From positions 10,094-74,093 of the forward strand of contig DDLS01000099.1 in the NCBI GenBank assembly GCA_002340255.1: a DNA stretch of 64,000 nucleotides, written 5' to 3'. Source of the DNA: Cyanobacteria bacterium UBA2566 (GTDB lineage: Bacteria; Cyanobacteriota; Cyanobacteriia; Cyanobacteriales; Desertifilaceae). Of the stretch, positions 33,740-41,962 are shown one piece after another (position 1 is the stretch's first letter; each line of letters starts with the position of its first letter). Position numbers and translations under genes: made by a program. The notes beneath the pieces were generated by a model. It had not been told where the DNA came from and ran no database searches. It saw nothing but the letters and a program-made list of their open reading frames with translations.

Positions 33740-33769
33740 TGTAGGAGCAAAAAATTTTTCACCCCTACA
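33740..33769. repeat. near-palindrome TGTAGG...CCTACA, possible bidirectional terminator
   Basis: TGTAGGAGCAAAAAA faces TTTTTCACCCCTACA (12 of 15 pairs, more with G-U). It sits between two convergent genes and has T-runs in both directions inside the stem, so it may end both transcripts. It shares the GTAGG arm with the elements at 16808 and 59167. Confidence 0.6.
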
Positions 33770-33783
33770 GTTGATGAAATTGT

Positions 33784-34905
33784 TTAAAGACCCCTCCAAG
33801 TGTTTTGGAAATCTAGATCGTGCCAGCGATCAAATTTCGTTTCGCTTCGCGATCGCATCATCTCTACAAAGTCCTCTGAGCCGATCGCTTGTTCGACGGG
33901 CCAAACCCCTGGTTTTTTCAGTTTTCCCTGCCAAATCCACTCAGCTAAGGTTCCTGTGCCCCACCCGGCAGCGATCGCCGTATGGGGATGATAAAATCGG
34001 CTTTGATATTGGGCCTGTTTGCCCTGGCGCTCTCCTTCCACTTCGACAATCATGACAATACCGACACTAGAGAAGCGATCGCTAATTTGCGTCATGCGAT
34101 AACTAATTTGCGAGAGTCCTTCAATGACCCAAGGATGATTAATCCAAGATTGAGGTAATTTAGTCATCAGAGCCGTTAAACGGTTGTAAATATCGGGTGC
34201 AGAGCCGAATTTAGTAATCACATTCTGTACGGGGAAACTTTCCGCTAATGTCCAAGCTTCGGGGACATCGTACCAATAGACTCCCAGGCGATCGAATGGG
34301 GAGCCAAAGTCGATAATTTGGCGATCGCTGTAGGGGGCGATCGTTTGCCATTGTCCCCCTATCCAGGCTAAAAACGGATGTTGCAGGCCTAAAAATGTTG
34401 TTCGCATCACCGTTATCCCTGCGCCTCCAGACCCTCCTACGGCATAATACAGGCGAATCGTTTCTACTCGATCGAATGGGTCTACTGCTTGCCGTACCAT
34501 GCTATTAGAAATGCCCGGAAAAACCCCCGTATTTACAATGGCAGTAATTCCCGCTTCTTGAGCTGCGGGGGCTAATGCCAATGCTTTTTGGGTAAACGAG
34601 CGATGATCGCTAACATCCAGATAATCCACCCCTTGTTCAATACAACCCTTGAGAACCCTAGCGTCCCGATGGTGAAACGGCCCAGCACAATGAATCACCA
34701 GTTGACTTTCGGCGATCGCCTCTTGGAGCTGCTCCCGGTTCCCTAAATCAAGAGCCAAAAATTGCCCCATGAAATCCCAATCATGCCTCGGACGCTGACG
34801 ACCTGTAACTACAATCTTTGCCCCCATGCGCCCTTGTAAATCTTGGGCCACATGATGACCAATTCTTCCGGTTCCTCCCACAATTAAGATTTGATCTTTA
34901 GCCAA
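33784..34905 (-). CDS. saccharopine dehydrogenase-like oxidoreductase
   Basis: 373 residues. The N-terminal Rossmann fold has ILIVGGTGRIGHHVA, a NADP-type GGxGxxG motif, followed by LVIHCAGPFHHRDARVL and GVDYLDVSDHRSF, marks of the saccharopine dehydrogenase NADP-binding family. Members act on diverse substrates (saccharopine, carboxynorspermidine, lipids). In cyanobacteria this type is usually of unknown function and has nothing in its neighbourhood to define the substrate. Convergent with the HpsJ-like gene. Confidence 0.82.
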   Translation of the reverse strand: MAKDQILIVGGTGRIGHHVAQDLQGRMGAKIVVTGRQRPRHDWDFMGQFLALDLGNREQLQEAIAESQLVIHCAGPFHHRDARVLKGCIEQGVDYLDVSDHRSFTQKALALAPAAQEAGITAIVNTGVFPGISNSMVRQAVDPFDRVETIRLYYAVGGSGGAGITVMRTTFLGLQHPFLAWIGGQWQTIAPYSDRQIIDFGSPFDRLGVYWYDVPEAWTLAESFPVQNVITKFGSAPDIYNRLTALMTKLPQSWINHPWVIEGLSQISYRMTQISDRFSSVGIVMIVEVEGERQGKQAQYQSRFYHPHTAIAAGWGTGTLAEWIWQGKLKKPGVWPVEQAIGSEDFVEMMRSRSETKFDRWHDLDFQNTWRGL

Positions 34906-35110
34906 CGTCTTTACCTCAATTCGTTATGAAATCCTGACTCTTTCCCAAGAAATGGTTTTAACTATGATAAGATACTGGGTTGGCATAAGGCTTAACCATC
35001 TTAACCGTTTTCAGCCTAAAAAACAGAAAACCGATAGACTCAAATGGGGGTAAAGCAATTGAATGAGACGCTTATATAGGCTATTCAAGGAAAGTATGGA
35101 ATCCCGTTTT

Positions 35111-35150
35111 CTTGCATTGCCTTTTGCCTTTCGCCTCTTGCCTCCTTCCT
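35111..35150. repeat. TTGCCTT-type simple repeat
   Basis: Degenerate units of TTGCCTT (CTTGCATTGCCTTTTGCCTT and on) lie about 45 bases upstream of the arginine dihydrolase. A related TTGCCTA stretch is found near 55740. Confidence 0.6.
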
Positions 35151-35192
35151 TGACTGGTTACCCTTCGCGTCTACCCTATCTTAAATTGAATT

Positions 35193-37301
35193 ATGACCGA
35201 TCAAATTCGCTTTTTAATGTGTGATCCTGAACACTATGACGTGGATTATGTCATTAATCCTTGGATGGAAGGCAATATTCACAAATCCTCTCGCTCTATA
35301 GCAGTAGAACAGTGGAACAAACTTCACCATATTATTAAAGAACATGCCATCGTAGAATTAGTAAAACCGGAACAGGGATGGCCGGATATGGTGTTTACTG
35401 CTAATGCAGGTTTAGTACTGGGTAAGACGGTTGTTCTCAGCCGATTTTATCACCCTGAACGACAAGGAGAAGAACCTCATTTTAAGACCTGGTTTGAATC
35501 TCAAGGATTCACGGTGCATGAATTACCGAAAGATGTACCTTTTGAAGGGGCAGGCGATGCTTTATTTGACCGGGAAGGAAGATGGTTGTGGGCTGGGTAT
35601 GGATTTCGGTCTGAACTCGATGCTCATCCGGCGATCGCCGAATGGTTAGATGTAGAAGTTCTCTCCTTACGCTTAATGGATGAGCGCTTCTACCATCTCG
35701 ATACCTGTTTCTGTCCCTTAAGCGGTGGCTATCTGCTCTACTACCCACCTGCCTTTGATGGATATTCTAATCGCCTCATTGAAATGCGGGTTCCGGCGGA
35801 AAAACGGATTGCCATTAGTGAACCCGATGCCGTTACTTTTGCTTGCAATGCGGTCAATATTAACGATATTGTCATTCTCAATAAAGCCAGTCAAGATTTA
35901 AGAAATCGCTTAGAAACTTCTGGTTTCCGAGTCATTGAAACCCCATTAACGGAATTTTTGAAAGCTGGGGGCGCGTCGAAATGTCTCACCCTGCGAATTA
36001 CCGAACCGGTACGCACAGAACTCCACGCTACCACGCAAATTGATACCCGTACCATTCACATGGTTGGCCATTTACTCGATGCAGGATTAATGAACCGGGC
36101 GTTAGATTTGATTGTGGATGGTGGCGGTAGCTTCAAGGTTCTGAACTTCAATTTGGGCGAACAACGGCAAAGTCCCTCCGAAGCCGATGTGAAAGTGTCT
36201 GCTCCTTCGGCTGAGGTCCTCGATGATATTATGTCCCAGTTGATTGATTTGGGCGCAATACCCGCCTCTGAAGACGAGGAAGAATCGCGACGCGAACCGG
36301 TTCCTCAACCCGGAACTGCACCAGATGATTTCTATGTCAGTACCATTTATCCCACAGAAGTGCGGATTCAGGGCACTTGGGTGAAGGTACAAAAACAACG
36401 CATGGATGCTTCGATCGCCGTTACCTATACAGAGGAAGGACCAGTAGCTCAATGTAAATTAATACGAGATCTGGCGATCGGTGAAGATGTAATTGTCGGT
36501 ACTCGCGGCATTCGCACACTGCATAAGGTGGAAACCCGGGATCAAAAAGCACCTCAAGAGTTTAGCTTTATGAGTGGTGGAGTCTCCAGCGAGCGCCGCG
36601 TAGAATTAATGGTTGAGCAGGTGGCTTGGGAGTTGCGCCATATTCGCGATCAAGGCGGTAAAGTGGTGGTGACGGCTGGCCCGGTGGTTATTCATACTGG
36701 TGGCGGACAGCACTTAGCGACACTGATCCGGGAAGGCTATGTACAAGTGCTATTGGGTGGAAATGCGATCGCCGTCCATGATATCGAACAAGCACTGATG
36801 GGAACGTCCTTGGGTGTGGATATGAATCAAGGCGTAGCCGTACAAGGAGGGCATCGTCATCATCTGAAGGTGATTAATAAGATTCGTCGCTGTGGGAGCA
36901 TCGCCCAAGCAGTAGAATCTGGAGTATTAACCAAAGGGGTGATGTACGAATGTGTCCAGAATCAAGTGCCCTTTGTCTTGGCCGGTTCCATCCGCGATGA
37001 TGGTCCCTTACCCGATACCCAAATGGATATGATCGCGGCTCAACAAGAATATGCCCAACTCCTACAAGGTGCGGATATGGTGCTGATGCTCTCCTCGATG
37101 CTCCATTCCATCGGTGTCGGCAATATGACTCCTGCGGGTGTAAAAATGGTTTGTGTGGATATTAGTCCAGCCGTTGTAACCAAATTAAGCGATCGCGGTT
37201 CCTTAGAATCGATCGGTGTAGTTACCGATGTCGGCTTATTCCTGAGTCTGCTCGTGAACCAACTCCATAAACTAACCACCGTTTATCAAACCGTTTCGTA
37301 G
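35193..37301 (+). CDS. argZ: bifunctional arginine dihydrolase/ornithine cyclodeaminase
   Basis: 702 residues. The N-terminal guanidino-group-modifying domain (about 1-280) begins MTDQIRFLMCDPEHYDVDY and contains MVFTANAGLV, the acidic EGAGDALFD, and catalytic Cys264 in GGASKCLTLR. It hydrolyses arginine to ornithine, ammonia and CO2. A linker of LOR/SDH type follows (about 285-410) and then a C-terminal ornithine cyclodeaminase-like domain (about 410-700), which yields proline. This is the ArgZ (AgrE) enzyme of the cyanobacterial ornithine-ammonia cycle, used to mobilise nitrogen, for example from cyanophycin. A repeat-derived hairpin follows the stop at 37312-37362. No obvious NtcA site (GTA-N8-TAC) was found upstream. 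Confidence 0.95.
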   Translation: MTDQIRFLMCDPEHYDVDYVINPWMEGNIHKSSRSIAVEQWNKLHHIIKEHAIVELVKPEQGWPDMVFTANAGLVLGKTVVLSRFYHPERQGEEPHFKTWFESQGFTVHELPKDVPFEGAGDALFDREGRWLWAGYGFRSELDAHPAIAEWLDVEVLSLRLMDERFYHLDTCFCPLSGGYLLYYPPAFDGYSNRLIEMRVPAEKRIAISEPDAVTFACNAVNINDIVILNKASQDLRNRLETSGFRVIETPLTEFLKAGGASKCLTLRITEPVRTELHATTQIDTRTIHMVGHLLDAGLMNRALDLIVDGGGSFKVLNFNLGEQRQSPSEADVKVSAPSAEVLDDIMSQLIDLGAIPASEDEEESRREPVPQPGTAPDDFYVSTIYPTEVRIQGTWVKVQKQRMDASIAVTYTEEGPVAQCKLIRDLAIGEDVIVGTRGIRTLHKVETRDQKAPQEFSFMSGGVSSERRVELMVEQVAWELRHIRDQGGKVVVTAGPVVIHTGGGQHLATLIREGYVQVLLGGNAIAVHDIEQALMGTSLGVDMNQGVAVQGGHRHHLKVINKIRRCGSIAQAVESGVLTKGVMYECVQNQVPFVLAGSIRDDGPLPDTQMDMIAAQQEYAQLLQGADMVLMLSSMLHSIGVGNMTPAGVKMVCVDISPAVVTKLSDRGSLESIGVVTDVGLFLSLLVNQLHKLTTVYQTVS

Positions 37302-37311
37302 CCTAAGAACC

Positions 37312-37362
37312 AGGGGAATGGGGGATAGGAAGCTATTACTCCTCCCCATCCCCCATTCTCCT
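37312..37362 (+). terminator. hairpin after argZ, derived from heptamer repeat
   Basis: AGGGGAATGGGGGAT (37312-37326) pairs with ATCCCCCATTCTCCT (37348-37362) with a single mismatch and a 21-base loop. There is no T-run, so it may work as an RNA-stabilising hairpin or factor-dependent stop. Confidence 0.5.
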
Positions 37363-37456
37363 CTTACTCCTTCATGACCCTATTGCCATCGATCAATAAA
37401 TTGCTACAATTTGAGGAACAACTGCCCATTCATTGTCATTAAGACTTTCAATCAAC

Positions 37457-37816
37457 ATGGCATCCCAACAGGTTCCCCAAGAAGTCGTCGATCAAGTCGC
37501 TGAATATTTCAGTATTCTCTCAGAACCGATGCGCTTAAAGCTTTTAAACTTATTGCGCGATCGCGAGCATTGTGTACAAGAATTGGTCGAAGCCACCCAA
37601 ACCAGCCAAGCGAACGTCTCCAAGCACCTCAAACTGATGTTACAAGCAGGAATTCTGAAACGACGATCGGAAGGAACGTCCGCTTACTATAGCGTTAAAG
37701 ACGAATTAATCTTTGAACTGTGTAATTTAGTCTGCGATCGCATCGCCAGTCGAATTGAACAGCAAGCCCGTCACTTCCGAAGTTTTAGTATGACGGGCAA
37801 ACAACTGATCTCCTAG
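37457..37816 (+). CDS. ArsR-family transcriptional regulator
   Basis: 119 residues from the ATG at 37457. The winged helix-turn-helix is plain: ILSEPMRLKLLNLLRD, then TSQANVSKHLKLMLQAGILK and GTSAYYSVKD. The classical metal site ELCVCD in the recognition-helix region is not there (the corresponding stretch is REHCVQEL), so it has a single Cys in that helix and one more near the C-terminus (NLVCDRI). It might sense redox or act without a metal. The upstream 8 codons to a TTG are not likely to be translated. The stop overlaps the stop of the convergent GerMN gene by four bases. Confidence 0.88.
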   Translation: MASQQVPQEVVDQVAEYFSILSEPMRLKLLNLLRDREHCVQELVEATQTSQANVSKHLKLMLQAGILKRRSEGTSAYYSVKDELIFELCNLVCDRIASRIEQQARHFRSFSMTGKQLIS

Positions 37817-38409
37817 AGGGCAAACTCTTGGTCATAGACTGCGCGAGTCATGGGTTGCTGAATTTCCAAGCCTCCCCCCCCTAAATACTCCAAGGGTTCA
37901 CCTTCGACAGACAGCCAAACTTGAGCATCTCGGTCTAAACTGGTGGCTGTATACAAAATTTGCCCTAATCGTCCCATCATCGAGGCGCTGCCGCCTCCTG
38001 TAGTAAATTCCTGGGAAAAATTCAGGTGGATACCATCGGATTTTTGCTCTAAACTTAACACCGTTGTGCCTGGGGGAATCGTACTCGACATTTCCGGGTC
38101 GGCAGGAGCTTCTAAAACCGTTTTCAAGGCCAGGGTCAACTGCTCTTCGGATGACCCAATTGTTTTTATCTGCACAGGTGTAGAGACTAATTCTAAACTA
38201 TTCCCAGTATCTTTAAGCCAATAAGCTTGAGGGATATTGTTTTCCGACGGGATAGGTTTGACTTCTTCTAGGATCGAAGATGAACTGTTAGGAGCCTGCA
38301 TAGAATTAATCATCCACCAGGCTGTACCCCCTCCAGACCCTAGAATTAAGGCTGATAGTCCGACGACTAAGCCAATATGAATACCGCGATTTTGTTTGGG
38401 TTGTTCCAT
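37813..38409 (-). CDS. membrane-anchored GerMN-domain protein
   Basis: 198 residues from the ATG at 38409. A longer frame to 38523 exists, but its first 38 codons (MGRRENLVYPISYSLFPI) come from heptamer repeat DNA. The protein has an N-terminal membrane anchor (about 10-33, HIGLVVGLSALILGSGGG), a linker, then a GerMN-like domain (about 90-190): LTLALKTVLEAP, IPPGTTVLSLEQKSDGIHLN, and FSQEF. GerMN domains occur in spore-germination proteins and in many envelope proteins of non-spore-formers. The function here is unknown. Confidence 0.78.
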   Translation of the reverse strand: MEQPKQNRGIHIGLVVGLSALILGSGGGTAWWMINSMQAPNSSSSILEEVKPIPSENNIPQAYWLKDTGNSLELVSTPVQIKTIGSSEEQLTLALKTVLEAPADPEMSSTIPPGTTVLSLEQKSDGIHLNFSQEFTTGGGSASMMGRLGQILYTATSLDRDAQVWLSVEGEPLEYLGGGGLEIQQPMTRAVYDQEFAL

Positions 38410-38449
38410 GATTACCGTCCTTATTGAGTTGCGCGATGTTGAATACACG

Positions 38450-38490
38450 AGGGAATAGGTAATAGGGAATAGGGAATAGGAAATAGGGTA
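38450..38490. repeat. heptanucleotide repeat (GGGAATA)n
   Basis: About five units of GGGAATA or GGTAATA, 41 bases upstream of the preferred GerMN start. They account for the false N-terminal extension. Confidence 0.8.
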
Positions 38491-38540
38491 AACCAGGTTT
38501 TCCCTTCTGCCCATTACCAACATATGATATGGATCGAGGT

Positions 38541-39416
38541 CTACTCCTCTAAATCAGGATTGTCTGAAGGCTCAAAGGGCTGGATTCTAAGAAATCCAGC
38601 GATTTCCAGTTGACCTGGAGTAATATGCATCTGCAATAGGCGCAGGATTACGGAATTTGATTCGAGGGTCCGGAGGTCAACTTGTTCGCGAATTCCCCGT
38701 TGAATCAGGTTTGTGACTAAGGGAGGAACCGGTTCTTGATTGACGGTGACCTCCAGATCGACGAGTTCTAAAGCCCACCCTTTTATGATAGTGACACCGG
38801 ATTCAACAGCAAGGTTGAGTTCAAAGGGTTGGGAGGAGGATTCGGTATCCGAGTCGGGGATTTGCTGAAGTTGGACTTGAATCCGTATCCGGTTGTCTAA
38901 AAAGGTAATTTCTGGGTTAACGATATGATAGCGCTCCAGTTGGGTTACTGCCAGGCGAGGGAGGGAAGAAATTCCCAGTTGACGCAGAAAGTCACTCATT
39001 TGGGGTGAGTTTAACCACTCATTGAGCGCTGTATCCGTGAAGCCAATGTTAATTCCCGCTTGTAAGGGCTGCTCTAGGAAAGAAACGCTGGGGCTATTTC
39101 TCAAATCGTCCAGATTTAAATCAATGGCATCGGTTTCTATTTCTAGTTTAGCCATTTGTAAGTCGTCAGTGAGCCAAATCCCTCTGCCAGCAATTCTGAC
39201 CCGTTCCGCTTGACCTTGTAGCAGTCGATGAACGGGAGCATTATCGACTCGCACCTGCCAAGTTTCTGCCCTATCAAAGGTAGATTTAAGCAGAGATTGG
39301 GTGATTTGATCGACAAATAGTCCAGAAGGCGATCCCACTAGGAATAAACTCGATAAGATAAGGGTTAGGCCTTCCATGACTGCATCTTCAGTAAGAGGTT
39401 CCTTGATGTTATACAA
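38541..39416 (-). CDS. DUF2993 (LmeA-like) protein
   Basis: 291 residues. A hydrophobic N-terminal segment (about 14-32, MEGLTLILSSLFLVGSPSG; the Met at codon 14 could be the start) is followed by the DUF2993 pattern: LLKSTFDRAETWQVRVDN, LQGQAERVRIAGRG, LEIETDAIDLNLDDL, and a beta-rich LEQPLQAGINIGFTDTALNEW. In mycobacteria the family includes LmeA, a lipid-binding envelope protein; in cyanobacteria it is uncharacterised. Likely a lipid-binding periplasmic or thylakoid-associated protein. Confidence 0.8.
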   Translation of the reverse strand: MYNIKEPLTEDAVMEGLTLILSSLFLVGSPSGLFVDQITQSLLKSTFDRAETWQVRVDNAPVHRLLQGQAERVRIAGRGIWLTDDLQMAKLEIETDAIDLNLDDLRNSPSVSFLEQPLQAGINIGFTDTALNEWLNSPQMSDFLRQLGISSLPRLAVTQLERYHIVNPEITFLDNRIRIQVQLQQIPDSDTESSSQPFELNLAVESGVTIIKGWALELVDLEVTVNQEPVPPLVTNLIQRGIREQVDLRTLESNSVILRLLQMHITPGQLEIAGFLRIQPFEPSDNPDLEE

Positions 39417-39445
39417 TGCTATAACAGAGTTTTATCACGGTCTTG

Positions 39446-39613
39446 ATGAAAACTTTAGATTGGACTCGAATTCTTCGGAATGCGGTGATTACAGCATTTT
39501 TAGCTTATGGATCGATGAGTTTTTGGACTCAAGCCCACTGGTCTATGTTAGCTTGGGGAGCAGCGATCGGAGGATTAGTGGAGTTGGGGTTTCAAGCAGG
39601 ACGCGATCGCTAA
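39446..39613 (+). CDS. 55-residue small membrane protein
   Basis: The ATG at 39446 and stop at 39611-39613 give a 55-residue peptide. It has a basic N-terminus (MKTLDWTRILRNA), a hydrophobic helix (VITAFLAYGSMSFW), a second short helix (HWSMLAWGAAIGGLVELGF) and a basic end (QAGRDR). The pattern is that of a hairpin or single-span membrane peptide. It lies between the divergent DUF2993 gene start and the 3' end of the sensor kinase on the minus strand. I do not recognise the family. Confidence 0.5.
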   Translation: MKTLDWTRILRNAVITAFLAYGSMSFWTQAHWSMLAWGAAIGGLVELGFQAGRDR

Positions 39614-39620
39614 AAACAGC

Positions 39621-41876
39621 CTAATCCTTAAGTAACAAAGGTTCAATTAAATCTAGAATTTTATCTAACCGATAATTGTGAGCGAGTTCACCAATCTGAT
39701 CTTTAATTTCTACTTCAGATTCAGGTAATTCATCCAGCAGCTCTAGCACTTTTTGATCGTCGGCTTCACAACAGGCTTTATGCATTTTTCCCAGCCAAGC
39801 CACCGATATAGACTGCATGAATTCTCTCAATTTTTCCCAAGAGTCCACAGAACTCCGAACAAAATGGTTACTGGGTTTTTGTTCTTGCTTTTCTTTTTCC
39901 GTATTAAGTTGTATCTCAGCACTTTCTTCCAGCTTTTGGAAGGGTAGAATAACGGTTGCTGTTGTGCCTATATCAACTTGGCTCTCAAGTTTAATTTGAC
40001 CGCCCATTTGCTTAACTAATTTCTGGCAGATGGGTAAACCTAATCCCATTCCTTCTTGAAACTCTCCTGTCTTAACATGACGTGAAAAAGGTTCAAATAA
40101 ATGCTCTAGCTCTTCTGGTTTAATCCCACAGCCTGTATCTTTAATTTTCCATGTTATCCAATGGACTGTATTTGGATTGAAATTCAAATAATCAGGAATA
40201 TTTTGAGAGAGCCGATCGACTCTCTCCCGATCTAATAGAGTGACCTGGATCGCGATCTCACCTTCGGAGGTGAATTTGGCTGCATTGTCTAACAAATATT
40301 TAAGAATTGTTTGTAAAGGATAAGCCTCGATTTGAATCCAGGCAGGAACTTCTGAATCCACTGTGCAAATTAGGGACACATTTTGAAAAGATAATTGACT
40401 GTCAAACGTACCCACCAGTTCATGAATTATATCATTTATCGCTACAACACTCAGGTATGTCGATGTATCTTTCTCCTCTTCATTACAGATGGAGATAACA
40501 TTATTTATCAATTCCAAAAGCTTATAACCACCACTATAAATTCCTTCAATTAGATGGTTTTGCTTGTCCGAAAAATCCCGCTCTTCACGTAAGATTTGGC
40601 TGAATCCTAAAATGCTATTTAAGGGAGTTCGTAATTCATGACTCATTTGACTAATAAACTCACTTTTAACTTGATTCGCTTTTTCGGCTACTTCATTGGC
40701 TGTTTTGAGTTGATCTATATTAACTTTTAGCTGTTCATTAATTAACTCTAATTCCTGAAATGATTGATTGAGTTTTTGTGTCATTACATTAAAGCTCATT
40801 GCCAGTGTGCCAATTTCATCTTTACTCAATACCGGTATATTAAAATTCAAGTTTCCTTGAGAAATTCTTATTGCTGCTTCGGATATTTCGGCAATAGGTT
40901 TTACTAATCTGCGGGAAATAATATAGATCATTGTTAGAATTATGACCAGAAAAAGACAGCCAATCATAAGGATTTGGCGAGCCAAGTTTTCCGCTAAATT
41001 AAACGCTTGCTTTTGAGAAATTTCAGCAACTAAACCCATATTTTTATCTTCCAGCCACCGATAAAAGCCTAGGACTGGAACATCTTCATGGTTAATATAT
41101 AATCCGGTTCCATTTTGACCTTCAAGAACAGAGTCAATAGCTAGGCTACGAATCGGCCGATCTTGATTTTCATCACCTAAGTTTAGGGAATTGACAAATG
41201 TATTTTTTCCACCAATACGACTAATCAAGTAAATCTGATTATCCTGGTCATAATCTTTGCTATTGTGAAGAACTTTATCGACTTCACCCAAGTCTAGTTC
41301 TATGGAAATATAAGCAAGTTTCTGATTATCTCTATAAATTGGAGTGACAAAAGTAATTGCTTTATTTTGAGTCAGAACAGAATTATAAAAGATGGGGTTG
41401 ATGGGATCTTCTCGGTTCGTTACATAAGTGGTTAAATCTCCTAATGGCTGGTAGGTTTTTTCTAGAAAAGGATTAGTTGAGATAAGGACAATACCTTGAT
41501 TACTTACAATAGAAGCAATTTTTATATTGGATTTAATATCGGTGACTTTAATTAAGATATCTTTAATCTGTTTATGAATGATATCTTGAGAGAGACTGGG
41601 ATCGGAGTTGGAATTTAAAAAAATATCGATTCGATCAATAATTTCTGGGATTTGGGCCAATAAAAATGCATCTTCCAACTGTAGTAAAAACCATTGGTTA
41701 ATTTCGTTTTCTTTGATCGAAACAGCTAATCTAAGCTGATTGATCATGGATTGTTTGAGGGAAGAATGAGCTAGGATATAAGCGCTAGCTGCAACAAGAA
41801 CCAGAATTAAAAACGAGAGACTCGAATAATAAATAGCGAGTTTTTTAAGCAGACTTTTTTTAAAGAAACGAATCAT
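39621..41876 (-). CDS. sensor histidine kinase with Cache domain
   Basis: 751 residues. A signal-anchor helix (about 12-35), a periplasmic Cache-type sensor (about 36-290), a second helix (about 298-318), HAMP (about 318-372, ending IGTLAMSFNVMTQKL), a coiled coil, HisKA (MSHELRTPLNSILGFS) and HATPase (LLDNAAKF, DTGCGI, GMGLGLPICQ) are all present. A C-terminal helical extension of about 90 residues follows; the partial and second kinases at the window start also have a helical tail. There is no receiver domain. The gene is more AT-rich than average for the window. Confidence 0.92.
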   Translation of the reverse strand: MIRFFKKSLLKKLAIYYSSLSFLILVLVAASAYILAHSSLKQSMINQLRLAVSIKENEINQWFLLQLEDAFLLAQIPEIIDRIDIFLNSNSDPSLSQDIIHKQIKDILIKVTDIKSNIKIASIVSNQGIVLISTNPFLEKTYQPLGDLTTYVTNREDPINPIFYNSVLTQNKAITFVTPIYRDNQKLAYISIELDLGEVDKVLHNSKDYDQDNQIYLISRIGGKNTFVNSLNLGDENQDRPIRSLAIDSVLEGQNGTGLYINHEDVPVLGFYRWLEDKNMGLVAEISQKQAFNLAENLARQILMIGCLFLVIILTMIYIISRRLVKPIAEISEAAIRISQGNLNFNIPVLSKDEIGTLAMSFNVMTQKLNQSFQELELINEQLKVNIDQLKTANEVAEKANQVKSEFISQMSHELRTPLNSILGFSQILREERDFSDKQNHLIEGIYSGGYKLLELINNVISICNEEEKDTSTYLSVVAINDIIHELVGTFDSQLSFQNVSLICTVDSEVPAWIQIEAYPLQTILKYLLDNAAKFTSEGEIAIQVTLLDRERVDRLSQNIPDYLNFNPNTVHWITWKIKDTGCGIKPEELEHLFEPFSRHVKTGEFQEGMGLGLPICQKLVKQMGGQIKLESQVDIGTTATVILPFQKLEESAEIQLNTEKEKQEQKPSNHFVRSSVDSWEKLREFMQSISVAWLGKMHKACCEADDQKVLELLDELPESEVEIKDQIGELAHNYRLDKILDLIEPLLLKD

Positions 41877-41962
41877 AATGACAAGGTTAAAGATGCATTA
41901 TTCGTGAATGGACAGAAAAAGTGATGTTATTTTTAAATCTTTAAGACTTCACTGGATTAAGG

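Noticed and set aside
34906..35192. NtcA-binding site upstream of the arginine dihydrolase
   Set aside because: Searched by eye for GTA-N8-TAC and found no match with a properly placed -10.
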